Source: a virus
Strand: one strand, 5' to 3'
Virus record (IMG/VR): IMGVR_UViG_3300025655_000170
Span: 1 to 31,858 of that record
Length of the DNA: 31,858 nt
Part shown: positions 24,389 to 31,113 of the stretch, one piece after another
Layout of the letters: each line of letters opens with the position of its first letter
How positions within the stretch are numbered: position 1 is the stretch's first letter
Made by a program: the position numbers and the translations under genes
The notes under the pieces: generated by a model
Told to the model about the DNA's origin: nothing
Database searches by the model: none
The model's input: the letters and a program-made list of their open reading frames with translations, nothing else

Positions 24389-24577
24389 TTAGTGAATTGT
24401 AGCTTCGTCTTCTGTCTCGCCGCCTAAGTGTTCTAGAGTTGCAATCAGCAAACCCACAACTTCGTTGGGACTAAGCCCCGCTGTGTGCTCTACTGAGAAG
24501 CAATCATTATACACTGTAATAATCAACTTTCCGATAATTTCCCCTGCATCAGTGGGTTTCTCTCCAACTTCTTCCAT
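24389..24577 (-). CDS. Small acidic protein after polymerase
   Basis: 62 residues from ATG 24577, which has GGAG nine bases upstream; an ATG at 24592 adds five residues but lacks a site. The gene begins inside the 3' end of the polymerase gene (29-base overlap). The sequence is acidic (MEEVGEKPTDAGEIIGK, then SPNEVVGLLIATLEHLGG and ETEDEATIH). No motif was found. It is possibly a replication accessory, by position only. Confidence 0.55.
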   Translation of the reverse strand: MEEVGEKPTDAGEIIGKLIITVYNDCFSVEHTAGLSPNEVVGLLIATLEHLGGETEDEATIH

Positions 24578-26264
24578 ATTTAAATTCTCCATTTAAAGGA
24601 CAACGTAGCTTATAAAACTCTCCGGCTTCAACGATGCTCTGAACCGCCGCCTCACCTGTTATTGTAGCATAAGATTCGGTGGTCTCCCACTGAAATTCGT
24701 CATGGACATTAACAACTATCTTCACAGGCCACTTATTCTGTCGTATTTTAGCATCAAACAGAACCAGAGCCTTCTTCATCACAACTGCCCCGGCACCCTG
24801 AAGGAGACTGTTGAGGGCTGCGTGTTCGCTTCTGACAAGGATTCGTCTTCCGTCAAGTCCGGGGACGCTGCCCCCTTCCGCAATTCCTGCAACTCTTTCA
24901 ATGAGTTTGCGTAAAGCCGGTGTTTTAGAGAGAAATTCCTCTTTAAGCTTTCCACCAGCCTTAGCTGAGCCTCCGACGATTGAACCAATCTTTGCATTTC
25001 CAGCTCCGTACAAGAAGGCATAAATGAAGGTTTTTGCAGCATCCCTAGTAGAGAGTCCCGCAGCCCTCTGATTGACTGAGTGTACGTCTGTTCCATCCTT
25101 AGATGATCCATTAACAACTGTTGCGACATAGCTTTCATCTTTCATATAATGGGCCAACATCCGTAGCTCTAAGCCACTAGCATCAGCCCCTACAAGCACA
25201 CTACCTTCCTCTACAGACCAACACTCACGACACTCGGGGCCAAACACACTAGAGCTGTTGGGAATCTGAGCCATATTAGGGCCTGAATGAGTCATCCTGC
25301 CCGTCACAGCCCCATTGGTAGTTACCCTTCCATGTACTCTGCCGTCATCCTCCACAGCCTCTAACCAGCTTTCTATCTGAGCTACACGCTTCTGGAGCAT
25401 CAAATACTCACTGATTAACAAAGCCTCTGGAAGCTTACACCCTGCTAAGCTTCCTTCGTCCACAATAGGCTGTCCTGTTGGAGTGAACGTGCTTGGCTCC
25501 CAGCCCAGCTCAATTAGCTTTTCTCCAATTTGTTGCCGACTGCCGGGATTGAATACAATGGTAGCTGGCTTAAGAGACTTACCTGTTTTCTCGCTTGTTC
25601 GTTCGACGATGTAAGGAGGCCATCGCTCTTGCATTTGTTCATATATGCTGTCCAGTTTGCCTCGGATTGTAGTAAGTAGCACGGTTGCATAGGGCCTATC
25701 CAGTTTAAATCCATTACGTTCCTGCTGAGCTATGATAGCGGCTACGGAGTGTTCCAGCTCCACACTTTCCTGTGAGAACTTCTGAGCCTCCGTCTCTGCT
25801 ATCAAGTGCTCATAGAGCAGGGCTGTCACATCAATATCACGTTCACAATAGACAGCTAAGAGAGCTGGGTGAGGAAGGTCATAACATTCCCCCTTGTAAG
25901 CCTCTCTCCTGCCCATCAACCACTGCCAAGTTGCTTTGTAGTCAATCTTCGAAGTGCCTAATGTGCTGCCCCATTCGGCGAGGCTGTGGCCCCCTTCGCG
26001 GCTTGGGTTGAGCAAGCGAGATACTAGAAGAGTGTCGTAGCACTTGTTCAAAACTATCCGTGTCTTCCACAAGCTGTTCAATAGATAGGCATCGAAGCTG
26101 ATTAAGTTGTGGCCTATCAGTAACGTAGCGTCCGCGATATAGTCCTGAAATGCTTTTGCCTGATACCATATATTCTTTTCTTTCGTGTCAATGTCTAATG
26201 TGCAGCAGAGCCAGATGGTTTTATGATCTAACGTTGTCTCTATATCAACCACAATCCTCTTCAT
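24549..26264 (-). CDS. Family A (T7-like) DNA polymerase with exonuclease domain
   Basis: 571 residues, AAGG six bases before ATG 26264. Exonuclease residues: Asp7/Glu9 in VVDIETT, Asp58 in NLISFDAY and Asp143 in CERDIDVT. Polymerase motifs: A with Asp361 (GADASGLELRML), B with RDAAKTFIYAFLYGAG (Lys411, Tyr415) and C with Asp522 (VHDEFQWE). These, and GLDGRRILVRSEHAALNSLL, are close to T7 gp5. Tyr415 corresponds to T7 Tyr526. At 571 versus 704 residues it appears to lack the thioredoxin-binding insertion, so its processivity must come from elsewhere. It replicates phage DNA with the primase-helicase upstream. Confidence 0.95.
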   Translation of the reverse strand: MKRIVVDIETTLDHKTIWLCCTLDIDTKEKNIWYQAKAFQDYIADATLLIGHNLISFDAYLLNSLWKTRIVLNKCYDTLLVSRLLNPSREGGHSLAEWGSTLGTSKIDYKATWQWLMGRREAYKGECYDLPHPALLAVYCERDIDVTALLYEHLIAETEAQKFSQESVELEHSVAAIIAQQERNGFKLDRPYATVLLTTIRGKLDSIYEQMQERWPPYIVERTSEKTGKSLKPATIVFNPGSRQQIGEKLIELGWEPSTFTPTGQPIVDEGSLAGCKLPEALLISEYLMLQKRVAQIESWLEAVEDDGRVHGRVTTNGAVTGRMTHSGPNMAQIPNSSSVFGPECRECWSVEEGSVLVGADASGLELRMLAHYMKDESYVATVVNGSSKDGTDVHSVNQRAAGLSTRDAAKTFIYAFLYGAGNAKIGSIVGGSAKAGGKLKEEFLSKTPALRKLIERVAGIAEGGSVPGLDGRRILVRSEHAALNSLLQGAGAVVMKKALVLFDAKIRQNKWPVKIVVNVHDEFQWETTESYATITGEAAVQSIVEAGEFYKLRCPLNGEFKYGRSWRETH

Positions 26265-26394
26265 AGCGCGCCTTTAGTTTATCTAGTTTTAGCTCTTCAT
26301 GCTCATGGATAAGCTCTTGGTACTTAGCCTGCAAGTCATAATACTTGGTTTCCAGCTCCATCATACGAGCAATTACGGCTTCAAGGGTTATCAT
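26245..26394 (-). CDS. 49-residue coiled-coil mini protein
   Basis: ATG 26394 shares its A with the primase-helicase stop (TAATG), and the stop at 26245 lies inside the polymerase start (20-base overlap), so it bridges the two replication genes. The peptide is a long charged helix (MITLEAVIARMMELETKYYD, then LQAKYQELIHEHEELKLDKL) with heptad-like Leu/Ile spacing. Coupling at both ends makes translation credible. Possible roles are helicase-polymerase contact or simply a coupling peptide. Confidence 0.6.
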   Translation of the reverse strand: MITLEAVIARMMELETKYYDLQAKYQELIHEHEELKLDKLKARYEEDCG

Positions 26395-27995
26395 TATAGC
26401 CCACTTTCATCAATAAGAGGACACTCATTTAAATATCCTGTGTTTCTGTCGTAATGCAAACCAAACTTCTCCCCTGTGGCGCTGCCTGCAAAACGGTCTT
26501 TCAACACTCGGAAGGTTGTTGTCTGTCGCTTCACAGGGTCTGGGTCTTGCTTGTTTCGCTCAAGGCCAAAAAGAAAATGAGCCCACCGAGCAATTGCTCT
26601 ACTACCTGTGAAGTGCTTTTCCAATACCCTACCACCTTCTTCGTGTGCCTTGCCCTCTGGTGTTGTCAAGTGAGCAACAAAGTGAATAATAAGACCGTCA
26701 GATTGAGCCAGACTAGCCATTTCAGCCATAATACCGTCCAATGCCCTCCGCTCATCTTGCTCATTTGCTGCCAATGCCGTTAAGTGATCCAAGTAAATCA
26801 TTTTGATGTCATAAGCTTTAGCGAAGTAGCGAATAATCCCCTTCACTGTGGCCCAGTCCATCGCTCCGAAGTGCTCCATCATGTAAAGCTGCTTGCGGTT
26901 AGACAAACTATCTACGCTTGCTTCGTATTGCGCCTGTGTCCAACCAGCGTCCGGAATGTGATACAGCCTTTTGTCAATCTTTCCAGCAACCCGTTGAGCA
27001 GTCTCTACAACATTCTGCTCCAAGTAAATAACCCCCACCTTCTCGTTCAACACATCAATGTCATAGCTAATCTGCTGAGTAAACACGTCAGTCTTACCCA
27101 CACCAACGCCTGCGCCGAAGCCATAAATCTCCCCCTTACGCCGCCCATATGTGAGGCGGGTAAGCGTTGGGAAACACCACGGAAGCCCCGCCACTGGAGG
27201 GGCCAGCATCCGTTCCTTGATGTCGCTAACCGTCACAATGCCTTCAGGCTTAAACTCCTCAGCTCTCCACCAGAGGTTAACAAACTCTTTCTCTTTCCCT
27301 GCTGCTAAGTAGTCACAAGCATCTTTGAAGCCTGTTGAGTGCTTAACAATCTTGCTCTTGCCTCCGAAGAGTTCAGCAACCTCCTTAGCTGCCTTCTGCC
27401 CCGGCTCATCTGCATCGAAGCAAATAACAATGGAGTCGAAGGAGTCAAGCCACTCAAAGGAGGCTTTGCAGTCCTTCAGGGCTGCCTGTGCGCCGTTCCT
27501 CACACTCACCGTGGGGTAGAGGCTCCCCTGCATCTGAAAGGCTGCTAGAGCGTCCAGCTCACCTTCGCAAATGGTGACTGCCTTTCCCCCAGAACTGAAT
27601 AGGGATTGACCGAACAACTGAGCGCTTTTAAAACTTCCCCGGATAGTGAAAGATTTATCCGCAACACCTCTGACCTTTGAAGCAACAACAGCTCCGCTGG
27701 CGTCAGTGTAAGGGTAATAGTGGCTGTGTTCATCCTGTCTCACCTCGTATTTAGTGCATGTAGAGCGGGTAATTCCTCGTTCAGGAATGCTCTTGATTTC
27801 CCCTGTAATTTCCATAGGTGCTTTCATTGCCTGTTGTCGTTGTGCTTCTTCGTAGCCTCGGTAGCTGTCTTCTCTGTTGTCCTCTCCTGCTGTTGTGCCA
27901 CATGCAAAGCAATGGGTGTGCCCATCGTCGTACAAGGCCGCTGCGTCAGAGCTTCCGCAATGGTTGCATGAAACATGCTTTAGAAACTGGCTCAT
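26394..27995 (-). CDS. Primase-helicase (T7 gp4-like)
   Basis: 533 residues, AAGGAAAACAG before ATG 27995. The N-terminal primase zinc site has four Cys (CNHCGSSDAA at 10-13; HCFACG at 29-32) with spacing as in T7 gp4. A TOPRIM primase core follows (ICEGELDALAAFQ near 144; CFDADEPGQKAA near 193). The helicase part carries Walker A GAGVGVGKTD (about 295-304), a catalytic Glu in IYLEQNV, Walker B IYLDHLT (about 402-408) and a later VAHLTTPEG segment. It forms a hexamer that unwinds the fork and lays primers for the lagging strand. Confidence 0.95.
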   Translation of the reverse strand: MSQFLKHVSCNHCGSSDAAALYDDGHTHCFACGTTAGEDNREDSYRGYEEAQRQQAMKAPMEITGEIKSIPERGITRSTCTKYEVRQDEHSHYYPYTDASGAVVASKVRGVADKSFTIRGSFKSAQLFGQSLFSSGGKAVTICEGELDALAAFQMQGSLYPTVSVRNGAQAALKDCKASFEWLDSFDSIVICFDADEPGQKAAKEVAELFGGKSKIVKHSTGFKDACDYLAAGKEKEFVNLWWRAEEFKPEGIVTVSDIKERMLAPPVAGLPWCFPTLTRLTYGRRKGEIYGFGAGVGVGKTDVFTQQISYDIDVLNEKVGVIYLEQNVVETAQRVAGKIDKRLYHIPDAGWTQAQYEASVDSLSNRKQLYMMEHFGAMDWATVKGIIRYFAKAYDIKMIYLDHLTALAANEQDERRALDGIMAEMASLAQSDGLIIHFVAHLTTPEGKAHEEGGRVLEKHFTGSRAIARWAHFLFGLERNKQDPDPVKRQTTTFRVLKDRFAGSATGEKFGLHYDRNTGYLNECPLIDESGL

Positions 27996-28113
27996 CTGTT
28001 TTCCTTAGTGATCGAACTACTATCTTAGCATCTAATCGACTTGCAAACCACTTGCTTAGCCTTTTATTTAAGTCTTGGCAGAGCCACTCGTTAATTCTCT
28101 TCAGCTCTTGCAT
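27946..28113 (-). CDS. Small basic protein ahead of primase-helicase
   Basis: 55 residues from ATG 28113, with TAGGAGAGAACAC upstream. Arg/Lys-rich and helical (MQELKRINEWLCQDLNKRLS, then KWFASRLDAKIVVRSLRKTD). Its last 50 bases overlap the primase-helicase start in another phase, and its start overlaps the stop of the upstream gene. The ribosome site is good, but the long overlap lowers certainty. Confidence 0.45.
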   Translation of the reverse strand: MQELKRINEWLCQDLNKRLSKWFASRLDAKIVVRSLRKTDEPVSKACFMQPLRKL

Positions 28114-28565
28114 GTGTTCTCTCCTATGCCGTGGGCGGAATCTCGCGTTATCCACGCTTTTCGATGGCCTGCGTAAAAGATTCGGCGCATTTCTGGAAAG
28201 TCCAAAGCTGGCCGCGCCTTGAAGTATTCGTCTGAAGCATCGTTGCAATACGCCTCGCACACCGCACGGTCTTGCTCATCCGTCAGCGGCTGGCGCTTTG
28301 GTGAATAGTCCTCTTCTATGCTTTTCATCAGCACTTTTGTATATGGGTTTGCCTGCCAGCTATCGAAGTCATCTGGCTGTGCCATTAATTCGTCAATGCG
28401 TTTTTCCAGCCTTTTGATTGTGGCTTCATGGTATTGAATGATGAGGTCATCTTCATCGGGCTGTGCCAAGGCTGCTTTGATTGCGGTAATAGCTTCTTCA
28501 CATTTGGGTGTTGCGCTAGTCCAGAGCACCAGCAGTGCCAGCTTCAATGCTTCGTCTTTAGTCAT
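28101..28565 (-). CDS. Mosaic early phage protein
   Basis: 154 residues, TAGGAGAGAAGAC before ATG 28565. The order is a helical KLALLVLWTSATPKCEEAITAIKAALAQ, an acidic helix IIQYHEATIKRLEKRIDELM, then KRQPLTDEQDRAVCEAYCND and DSAHGIGENTC near the end. Several pieces (AALAQP, KRQPLTDEQ, HGIGENT) recur in the neighbouring gene and in many proteobacterial phage proteins of unknown function. It is a candidate for interaction with host factors, without direct evidence. Confidence 0.65.
   Translation of the reverse strand: MTKDEALKLALLVLWTSATPKCEEAITAIKAALAQPDEDDLIIQYHEATIKRLEKRIDELMAQPDDFDSWQANPYTKVLMKSIEEDYSPKRQPLTDEQDRAVCEAYCNDASDEYFKARPALDFPEMRRIFYAGHRKAWITRDSAHGIGENTCKS
28111..28138. repeat. 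Repeated gene-junction element, copy 1
   Basis: Matches 28563-28590 at 26 of 28 bases. It contains the ATG start, the TAGGAGAGAA ribosome site and the codons for the end of the preceding protein. The pair marks two successive junctions. Confidence 0.75.
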
Positions 28566-29008
28566 GTCTTCTCTCCTATGTCGTGGGCGGCTTCAACCAT
28601 GTCGATCAAGATTGATTCAGCGTTCCAGCTAGACCTGCTCGGTGCAAACGCTGTTAGTAAATCAAGCCTTTGCTCGTGAGTCAGCGGCTGGCGCTCCATT
28701 ACAACAAACCCCACCGGCTCCTGTTCTGGCTGGCGCTTTGGTGGTGATGCGTACAGCGGATTCCAACATTCAGACTCTCCAGTCGGCGGTATCTTTTTAC
28801 GAAATGTTGCCGTGTCTAACCACTGCCAAGCCACAGGCTCCCGCTCTTGCAACTGCCCAAAATCTGCCACTGCTTGCAGATGCGATTCCGCTTCCTGCTT
28901 TGCCAAGGCGTTGCGCAGGGCTGCGATAGTGTCCATCCAATAATCACCGTAATTACCTTGGGCGTTTTCCAGTGCCTCAAGCGCCTGCTGCATCACGGCG
29001 CGGGTCAT
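28562..29008 (-). CDS. Mosaic early phage protein
   Basis: 148 residues; AAAGGAGCCAATC before ATG 29008. It begins MTRAVMQQALEALENAQGNY, followed by TIAALRNALAKQEAESHLQA, EREPVAWQWLDTATF, PLYASPPKRQ, RQPLTHEQR and AHDIGEKT. This modular chain is typical of accessory genes in betaproteobacterial and gammaproteobacterial phages, where individual modules are shuffled. Its C-terminal module parallels the gene at 28101. The function is unknown. Confidence 0.65.
   Translation of the reverse strand: MTRAVMQQALEALENAQGNYGDYWMDTIAALRNALAKQEAESHLQAVADFGQLQEREPVAWQWLDTATFRKKIPPTGESECWNPLYASPPKRQPEQEPVGFVVMERQPLTHEQRLDLLTAFAPSRSSWNAESILIDMVEAAHDIGEKT
28563..28590. repeat. Repeated gene-junction element, copy 2
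   Basis: Partner of 28111-28138 with two mismatches. Again it covers stop, ribosome site and start of neighbouring genes. Confidence 0.75.
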
Positions 29009-29020
29009 GATTGGCTCCTT
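29005..29020. repeat. Repeated initiation cassette, copy 1
   Basis: The - strand reads AAGGAGCCAATCATGA, identical to 29181-29196. It is a complete unit of ribosome site, 6-base spacer and ATGA stop/start overlap. Confidence 0.75.
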
Positions 29021-29184
29021 TCTTCAAGTGCTTTTGCATCGAACCAAATATTCCAAGGCTGCTCGATCTTCTTAACTTGACACTTGTTGCACTTGTTGCA
29101 GTAGCGTGACTGCACTTTCGCGTAGTCGCTCATGGTGTCCACGGGTTTCGACCAGATACCCCAGTCGTGGAAACAAAACTTCAT
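29005..29184 (-). CDS. 59-residue Cys/His zinc-finger-like protein
   Basis: AAGGAGCCAATC precedes ATG 29184, and both ends overlap neighbours as ATGA. The sequence holds Cys4, His6, then Cys29-x2-Cys32-x2-Cys35 (MKFCFHDWGIWSKP, RYCNKCNKCQVKK), fitting a small zinc fold. Comparable CFHxWGxW proteins with a CxxC pair occur in many coliphages with no known function. It may bind nucleic acid or a host protein. Confidence 0.7.
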   Translation of the reverse strand: MKFCFHDWGIWSKPVDTMSDYAKVQSRYCNKCNKCQVKKIEQPWNIWFDAKALEERSQS

Positions 29185-29196
29185 GATTGGCTCCTT
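29181..29196. repeat. Repeated initiation cassette, copy 2
   Basis: Identical to 29005-29020, one gene upstream. Together they bracket the zinc-finger-like gene 29005-29184. Confidence 0.75.
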
Positions 29197-29423
29197 GCTC
29201 GGATAACTTCGTGTAATTCCATATCACCCGTCATGTCATACCCGTGAATATGAAACTGTTGAGCAAGCAATGCACAAGCCTCACGCTCCGCAGCGGCTAC
29301 AAGGTTGGCGAAGCGTTTGATGATCTCCATGTTGTACGCGTACATGCCGGGAACACCAGCAAGCCCATATTCAGAACTCTCAAAACCAGCTTCTTTCGCC
29401 ATTTGGATAATGTCTTTAGTCAT
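29181..29423 (-). CDS. Small accessory phage protein
   Basis: 80 residues, GGGAGAAACAGA before ATG 29423. The pattern MTKDIIQMAKEAGFESSEYG, then IIKRFANLVAAAEREACALL, is common among proteobacterial phage and prophage early proteins; the AAAEREACA helix is its most typical part. The function is unknown. It overlaps the upstream gene by 8 bases (ATGACTAA) and the zinc-finger-like gene by ATGA. Confidence 0.7.
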   Translation of the reverse strand: MTKDIIQMAKEAGFESSEYGLAGVPGMYAYNMEIIKRFANLVAAAEREACALLAQQFHIHGYDMTGDMELHEVIRARSQS

Positions 29424-29616
29424 TCTGTTTCTCCCTATAAAGCGTGTTCATTGTTTCAAACCCGTGCTCTTCCCTACTGAGCACCCTAGAAGTGCGTATA
29501 AGCTGCGTTCCAAGCAAGGGGTGACCTATGCCATAGACAAGGGCTGTAAAGCCTTCAGCGCTGCCCTGTATAGGCCGGAACGTTGCTTCCCCTTCGTAAT
29601 AGACAACTGGTTTCAT
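29416..29616 (-). CDS. Small conserved-type early protein
   Basis: 66 residues; AGGAGTTCTCAA before ATG 29616. Beta-rich with the segment ALVYGIGHPLLGTQLIRTSR (about 25-44) followed by VLSREEHGFETMNTLYRE. I recognise the LVY-x-HP-x-LG-x4-RTSRVL pattern from small phage proteins, but not a function. The start overlaps the stop of an upstream micro-ORF. Confidence 0.65.
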   Translation of the reverse strand: MKPVVYYEGEATFRPIQGSAEGFTALVYGIGHPLLGTQLIRTSRVLSREEHGFETMNTLYREKQND

Positions 29617-29663
29617 TTGAGAACTCCTATATAAGTTAAGATAAGAACTATTACCTTAGACAT
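29613..29663 (-). CDS. 16-residue hydrophobic micro-ORF
   Basis: MSKVIVLILTYIGVLK, from ATG 29663 to a TGA shared with the next ATG (ATGA). Its start lies 8 bases inside the previous micro-ORF (29656-29663). The whole peptide is one hydrophobic stretch with Lys at both ends, like a membrane micropeptide. The ribosome site is weak, so expression would depend on coupling. It might simply be a spacer with an accidental frame. Confidence 0.3.
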   Translation of the reverse strand: MSKVIVLILTYIGVLK

Positions 29664-29715
29664 CTGCTACCAACTTAATTATAAACACAACGACAATAAA
29701 AGAGACATAAATCAT
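29656..29715 (-). CDS. 19-residue membrane micro-ORF
   Basis: MIYVSFIVVVFIIKLVADV, from ATG 29715 with GGAAG seven bases upstream, inside the end of the 58-residue gene (ATGA overlap). Residues 2-17 form a transmembrane-like segment. The site and the overlap are real features of the sequence; whether it is translated needs testing. Confidence 0.38.
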   Translation of the reverse strand: MIYVSFIVVVFIIKLVADV

Positions 29716-29888
29716 TGCTTTTCTTCCATAAGTTGCAAGATTGTTGCAAGGATGGAGGGCAGCCCCTTCAAAGCAATGAGGGCAACGACATCATTAAGCA
29801 CCTGATATTCATGGAACTCCTGTTGTAGCAAGTCCCAATTGTCTTCTTCTACTACCTGCTCTTCATTCAAATAAAAGTCATTAGCCAT
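29712..29888 (-). CDS. 58-residue acidic helical protein
   Basis: ATG 29888 is preceded by AAAGAGAGAAACC. The first half is acidic (MANDFYLNEEQVVEEDNWDL, then LQQEFHEYQVLNDVVALIAL), the second is a hydrophobic helix (KGLPSILATILQLMEEKQ). It could be an amphipathic or membrane-associated protein. It heads the micro-ORF ladder that ends at 29613. The function is unknown. Confidence 0.6.
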   Translation of the reverse strand: MANDFYLNEEQVVEEDNWDLLQQEFHEYQVLNDVVALIALKGLPSILATILQLMEEKQ

Positions 29889-29962
29889 TGGTTTCTCTCT
29901 TTAAAGGACTGGAGTACTAAAGGTGGTTTAATGTAATTGGTTTCCTATTACTTCTAAGAACT

Positions 29963-30187
29963 TCATAGCTCTTTAAAGGTAGGGTACACCATGTTGTCGT
30001 CGTTGTCAAGCTCTTCTTCAATTAAGCTTCCGTTTAGTAGGTCTTTCCTGTCTATGGTGGGCAGCCGTGCTGTGCTTTCCACCGAAGCATGGCAGCTGTT
30101 GCACATGTCTAAGAACTCGCGGGTGATCGCGTGGCGACGGGTACTCTCGAAGTCGTTTAGGTTTTTGTTACAAATTACACAACGCAT
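29963..30187 (-). CDS. Small zinc-binding protein (two CxxC pairs)
   Basis: 74 residues with the near-perfect ribosome site GGAGGTGATC before ATG 30187, directly abutting the upstream stop. Cys3-x2-Cys6 (RCVICNKNLNDF) and Cys29-x2-Cys32 (DMCNSCHAS) form a four-Cys zinc site around an RRHAITREFLD helix, an HNH-like or treble-clef-like layout without a clear HNH His-Asn-His. The C-terminal half is acidic. It is possibly a nucleic-acid or protein-binding adaptor. Confidence 0.72.
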   Translation of the reverse strand: MRCVICNKNLNDFESTRRHAITREFLDMCNSCHASVESTARLPTIDRKDLLNGSLIEEELDNDDNMVYPTFKEL

Positions 30188-30466
30188 TTAGATCACCTCC
30201 GCTGATTTAAGTTTGCCTGTCTCGCCGTCAAATACGTGGCGAAGATTTGGCCTCTGAGACGTATCTGGAGCGTGCGTGCCATAGACGTTGCAAACATACT
30301 CACGCATCACATCAGGCTTCGGCTCTGGCTTGATGCGGTAAACAGCTTGCTCTAACCATTGGGGGGTAGGAGCATTCACCCATCCGTACAAAATTCTTTC
30401 AACTTCAATCTCAGCGCCGTCTGCCCATGCCTTGATTAGCGCCGCGTGTTTATGTGGTGTTTTCAT
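30188..30466 (-). CDS. Small phage protein, YRIKPEP family, copy 1
   Basis: 92 residues. HKHAALIKAWADGAEIEVE at the start and QAVYRIKPEPKPDVMREYVC in the middle are family marks shared with the gene at 30555. The C-terminus has DGETGKLKSAEV. Family members are common in phages and have no known role. The site AAGAAAG upstream of ATG 30466 is weak. Confidence 0.7.
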   Translation of the reverse strand: MKTPHKHAALIKAWADGAEIEVERILYGWVNAPTPQWLEQAVYRIKPEPKPDVMREYVCNVYGTHAPDTSQRPNLRHVFDGETGKLKSAEVI

Positions 30467-30554
30467 CTTGTTTCTTTCTTGGCTTCATAGAAGCCTCTCA
30501 GTTCAATTAATAGGTGGTTGGGCTACATAGCCCTTCCGTAGGTGCTTAGAAGCC
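30467..30554 (-). other. Spacer with two small hairpins
   Basis: This 88-base spacer separates the paralogous genes at 30188 and 30555. It holds a 5-pair hairpin GGGCT-ACAT-AGCCC (30520-30533), and at its edge a 7-pair hairpin AGAAGCC/GGCTTCT (30548-30554 with 30562-30568) that reaches into the end of the next gene. No T run follows either, and I see no convincing promoter. They may be RNA processing or stability elements. Confidence 0.35.
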
Positions 30555-30866
30555 TTAGAAGGGCTTCTGAGGCTGTTTAAACGACACGTCCTTGAGCTCA
30601 CCTGTTGTTCCGTCAAAAACCATAGTGATATTGGACTCAATGCTTTTCTGGACTGCGTACATCATAGGCCCAGCACTTAGGCTGTTTACAATGTAAGCAT
30701 CTCGCAGAACATCTCGCACCGGCTCGGGCTTGATGCGATAGTTCAGACTTTCATACCATGAAGGGGTTTGTACGTCATGCCACGTATCAGCCACTGCATC
30801 CTTCATTTCAATAGGTGCACCATTAGCCCATGCAATGATTGTATCATAATGTTTATGTTTATTCAT
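30555..30866 (-). CDS. Small phage protein, YRIKPEP family, copy 2
   Basis: 103 residues from ATG 30866, with GGAGAAAGATT upstream; an in-frame start at 30881 lacks a site. HKHYDTIIAWANGAPIEMKD and SLNYRIKPEPVRDVLRDAYI align with copy 1 at 30188, and both end in a DGxTGxLK segment. The copies differ strongly in the middle, so the duplication is old. The function is unknown. Confidence 0.7.
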   Translation of the reverse strand: MNKHKHYDTIIAWANGAPIEMKDAVADTWHDVQTPSWYESLNYRIKPEPVRDVLRDAYIVNSLSAGPMMYAVQKSIESNITMVFDGTTGELKDVSFKQPQKPF

Positions 30867-31113
30867 AATCTTTCTCCACAATAATATATTTAATCAGTCG
30901 TTTAGTGAACATATGCTCTTTAAAGCAAATATACCCGCTATCGTCAGTTGATACGTGCGCTGTCCAGCTCTTACTAGGCCTGCAAAGCCCCTCAACACGG
31001 GCAAGCCTTAGATCGTCCTCTATGCCCTTCGCAGCATAACCAATGGCTAGGCCAAGGGAGAGCGCTGTGAGGCTTGCCAAGGGCCATAGAAGCCCCTTAA
31101 ACACGGTCTTCAT
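30859..31113 (-). CDS. Single-pass membrane protein
   Basis: 84 residues from ATG 31113; an ATG at 31128 gives five more. One membrane segment near the N-terminus (about residues 8-28, LLWPLASLTALSLGLAIGYA) is followed by a soluble part with two cysteines (GLCRPSKSW, GYICFKEH). The hydrophobic start with basic residues could be a signal anchor placing the rest in the periplasm. It overlaps both neighbours. The function is unknown. Confidence 0.6.
   Translation of the reverse strand: MKTVFKGLLWPLASLTALSLGLAIGYAAKGIEDDLRLARVEGLCRPSKSWTAHVSTDDSGYICFKEHMFTKRLIKYIIVEKDYE

Noticed and set aside
29678-29700. TATAAT on the - strand as a possible promoter
   Set aside because: No recognisable -35 box lies 16-18 bases upstream, and the sequence is AT-rich and within micro-ORFs.
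29928-29966. 12-codon frame MKFLEVIGNQLH after the 29963-30187 gene
   Set aside because: Overlap start only, too short and too common by chance to support as a gene.
30450-30488. 12-codon frame MKPRKKQDENTT before the 30188-30466 gene
   Set aside because: It has a fair GAGAGG site but is too short, and its end lies inside the next gene.
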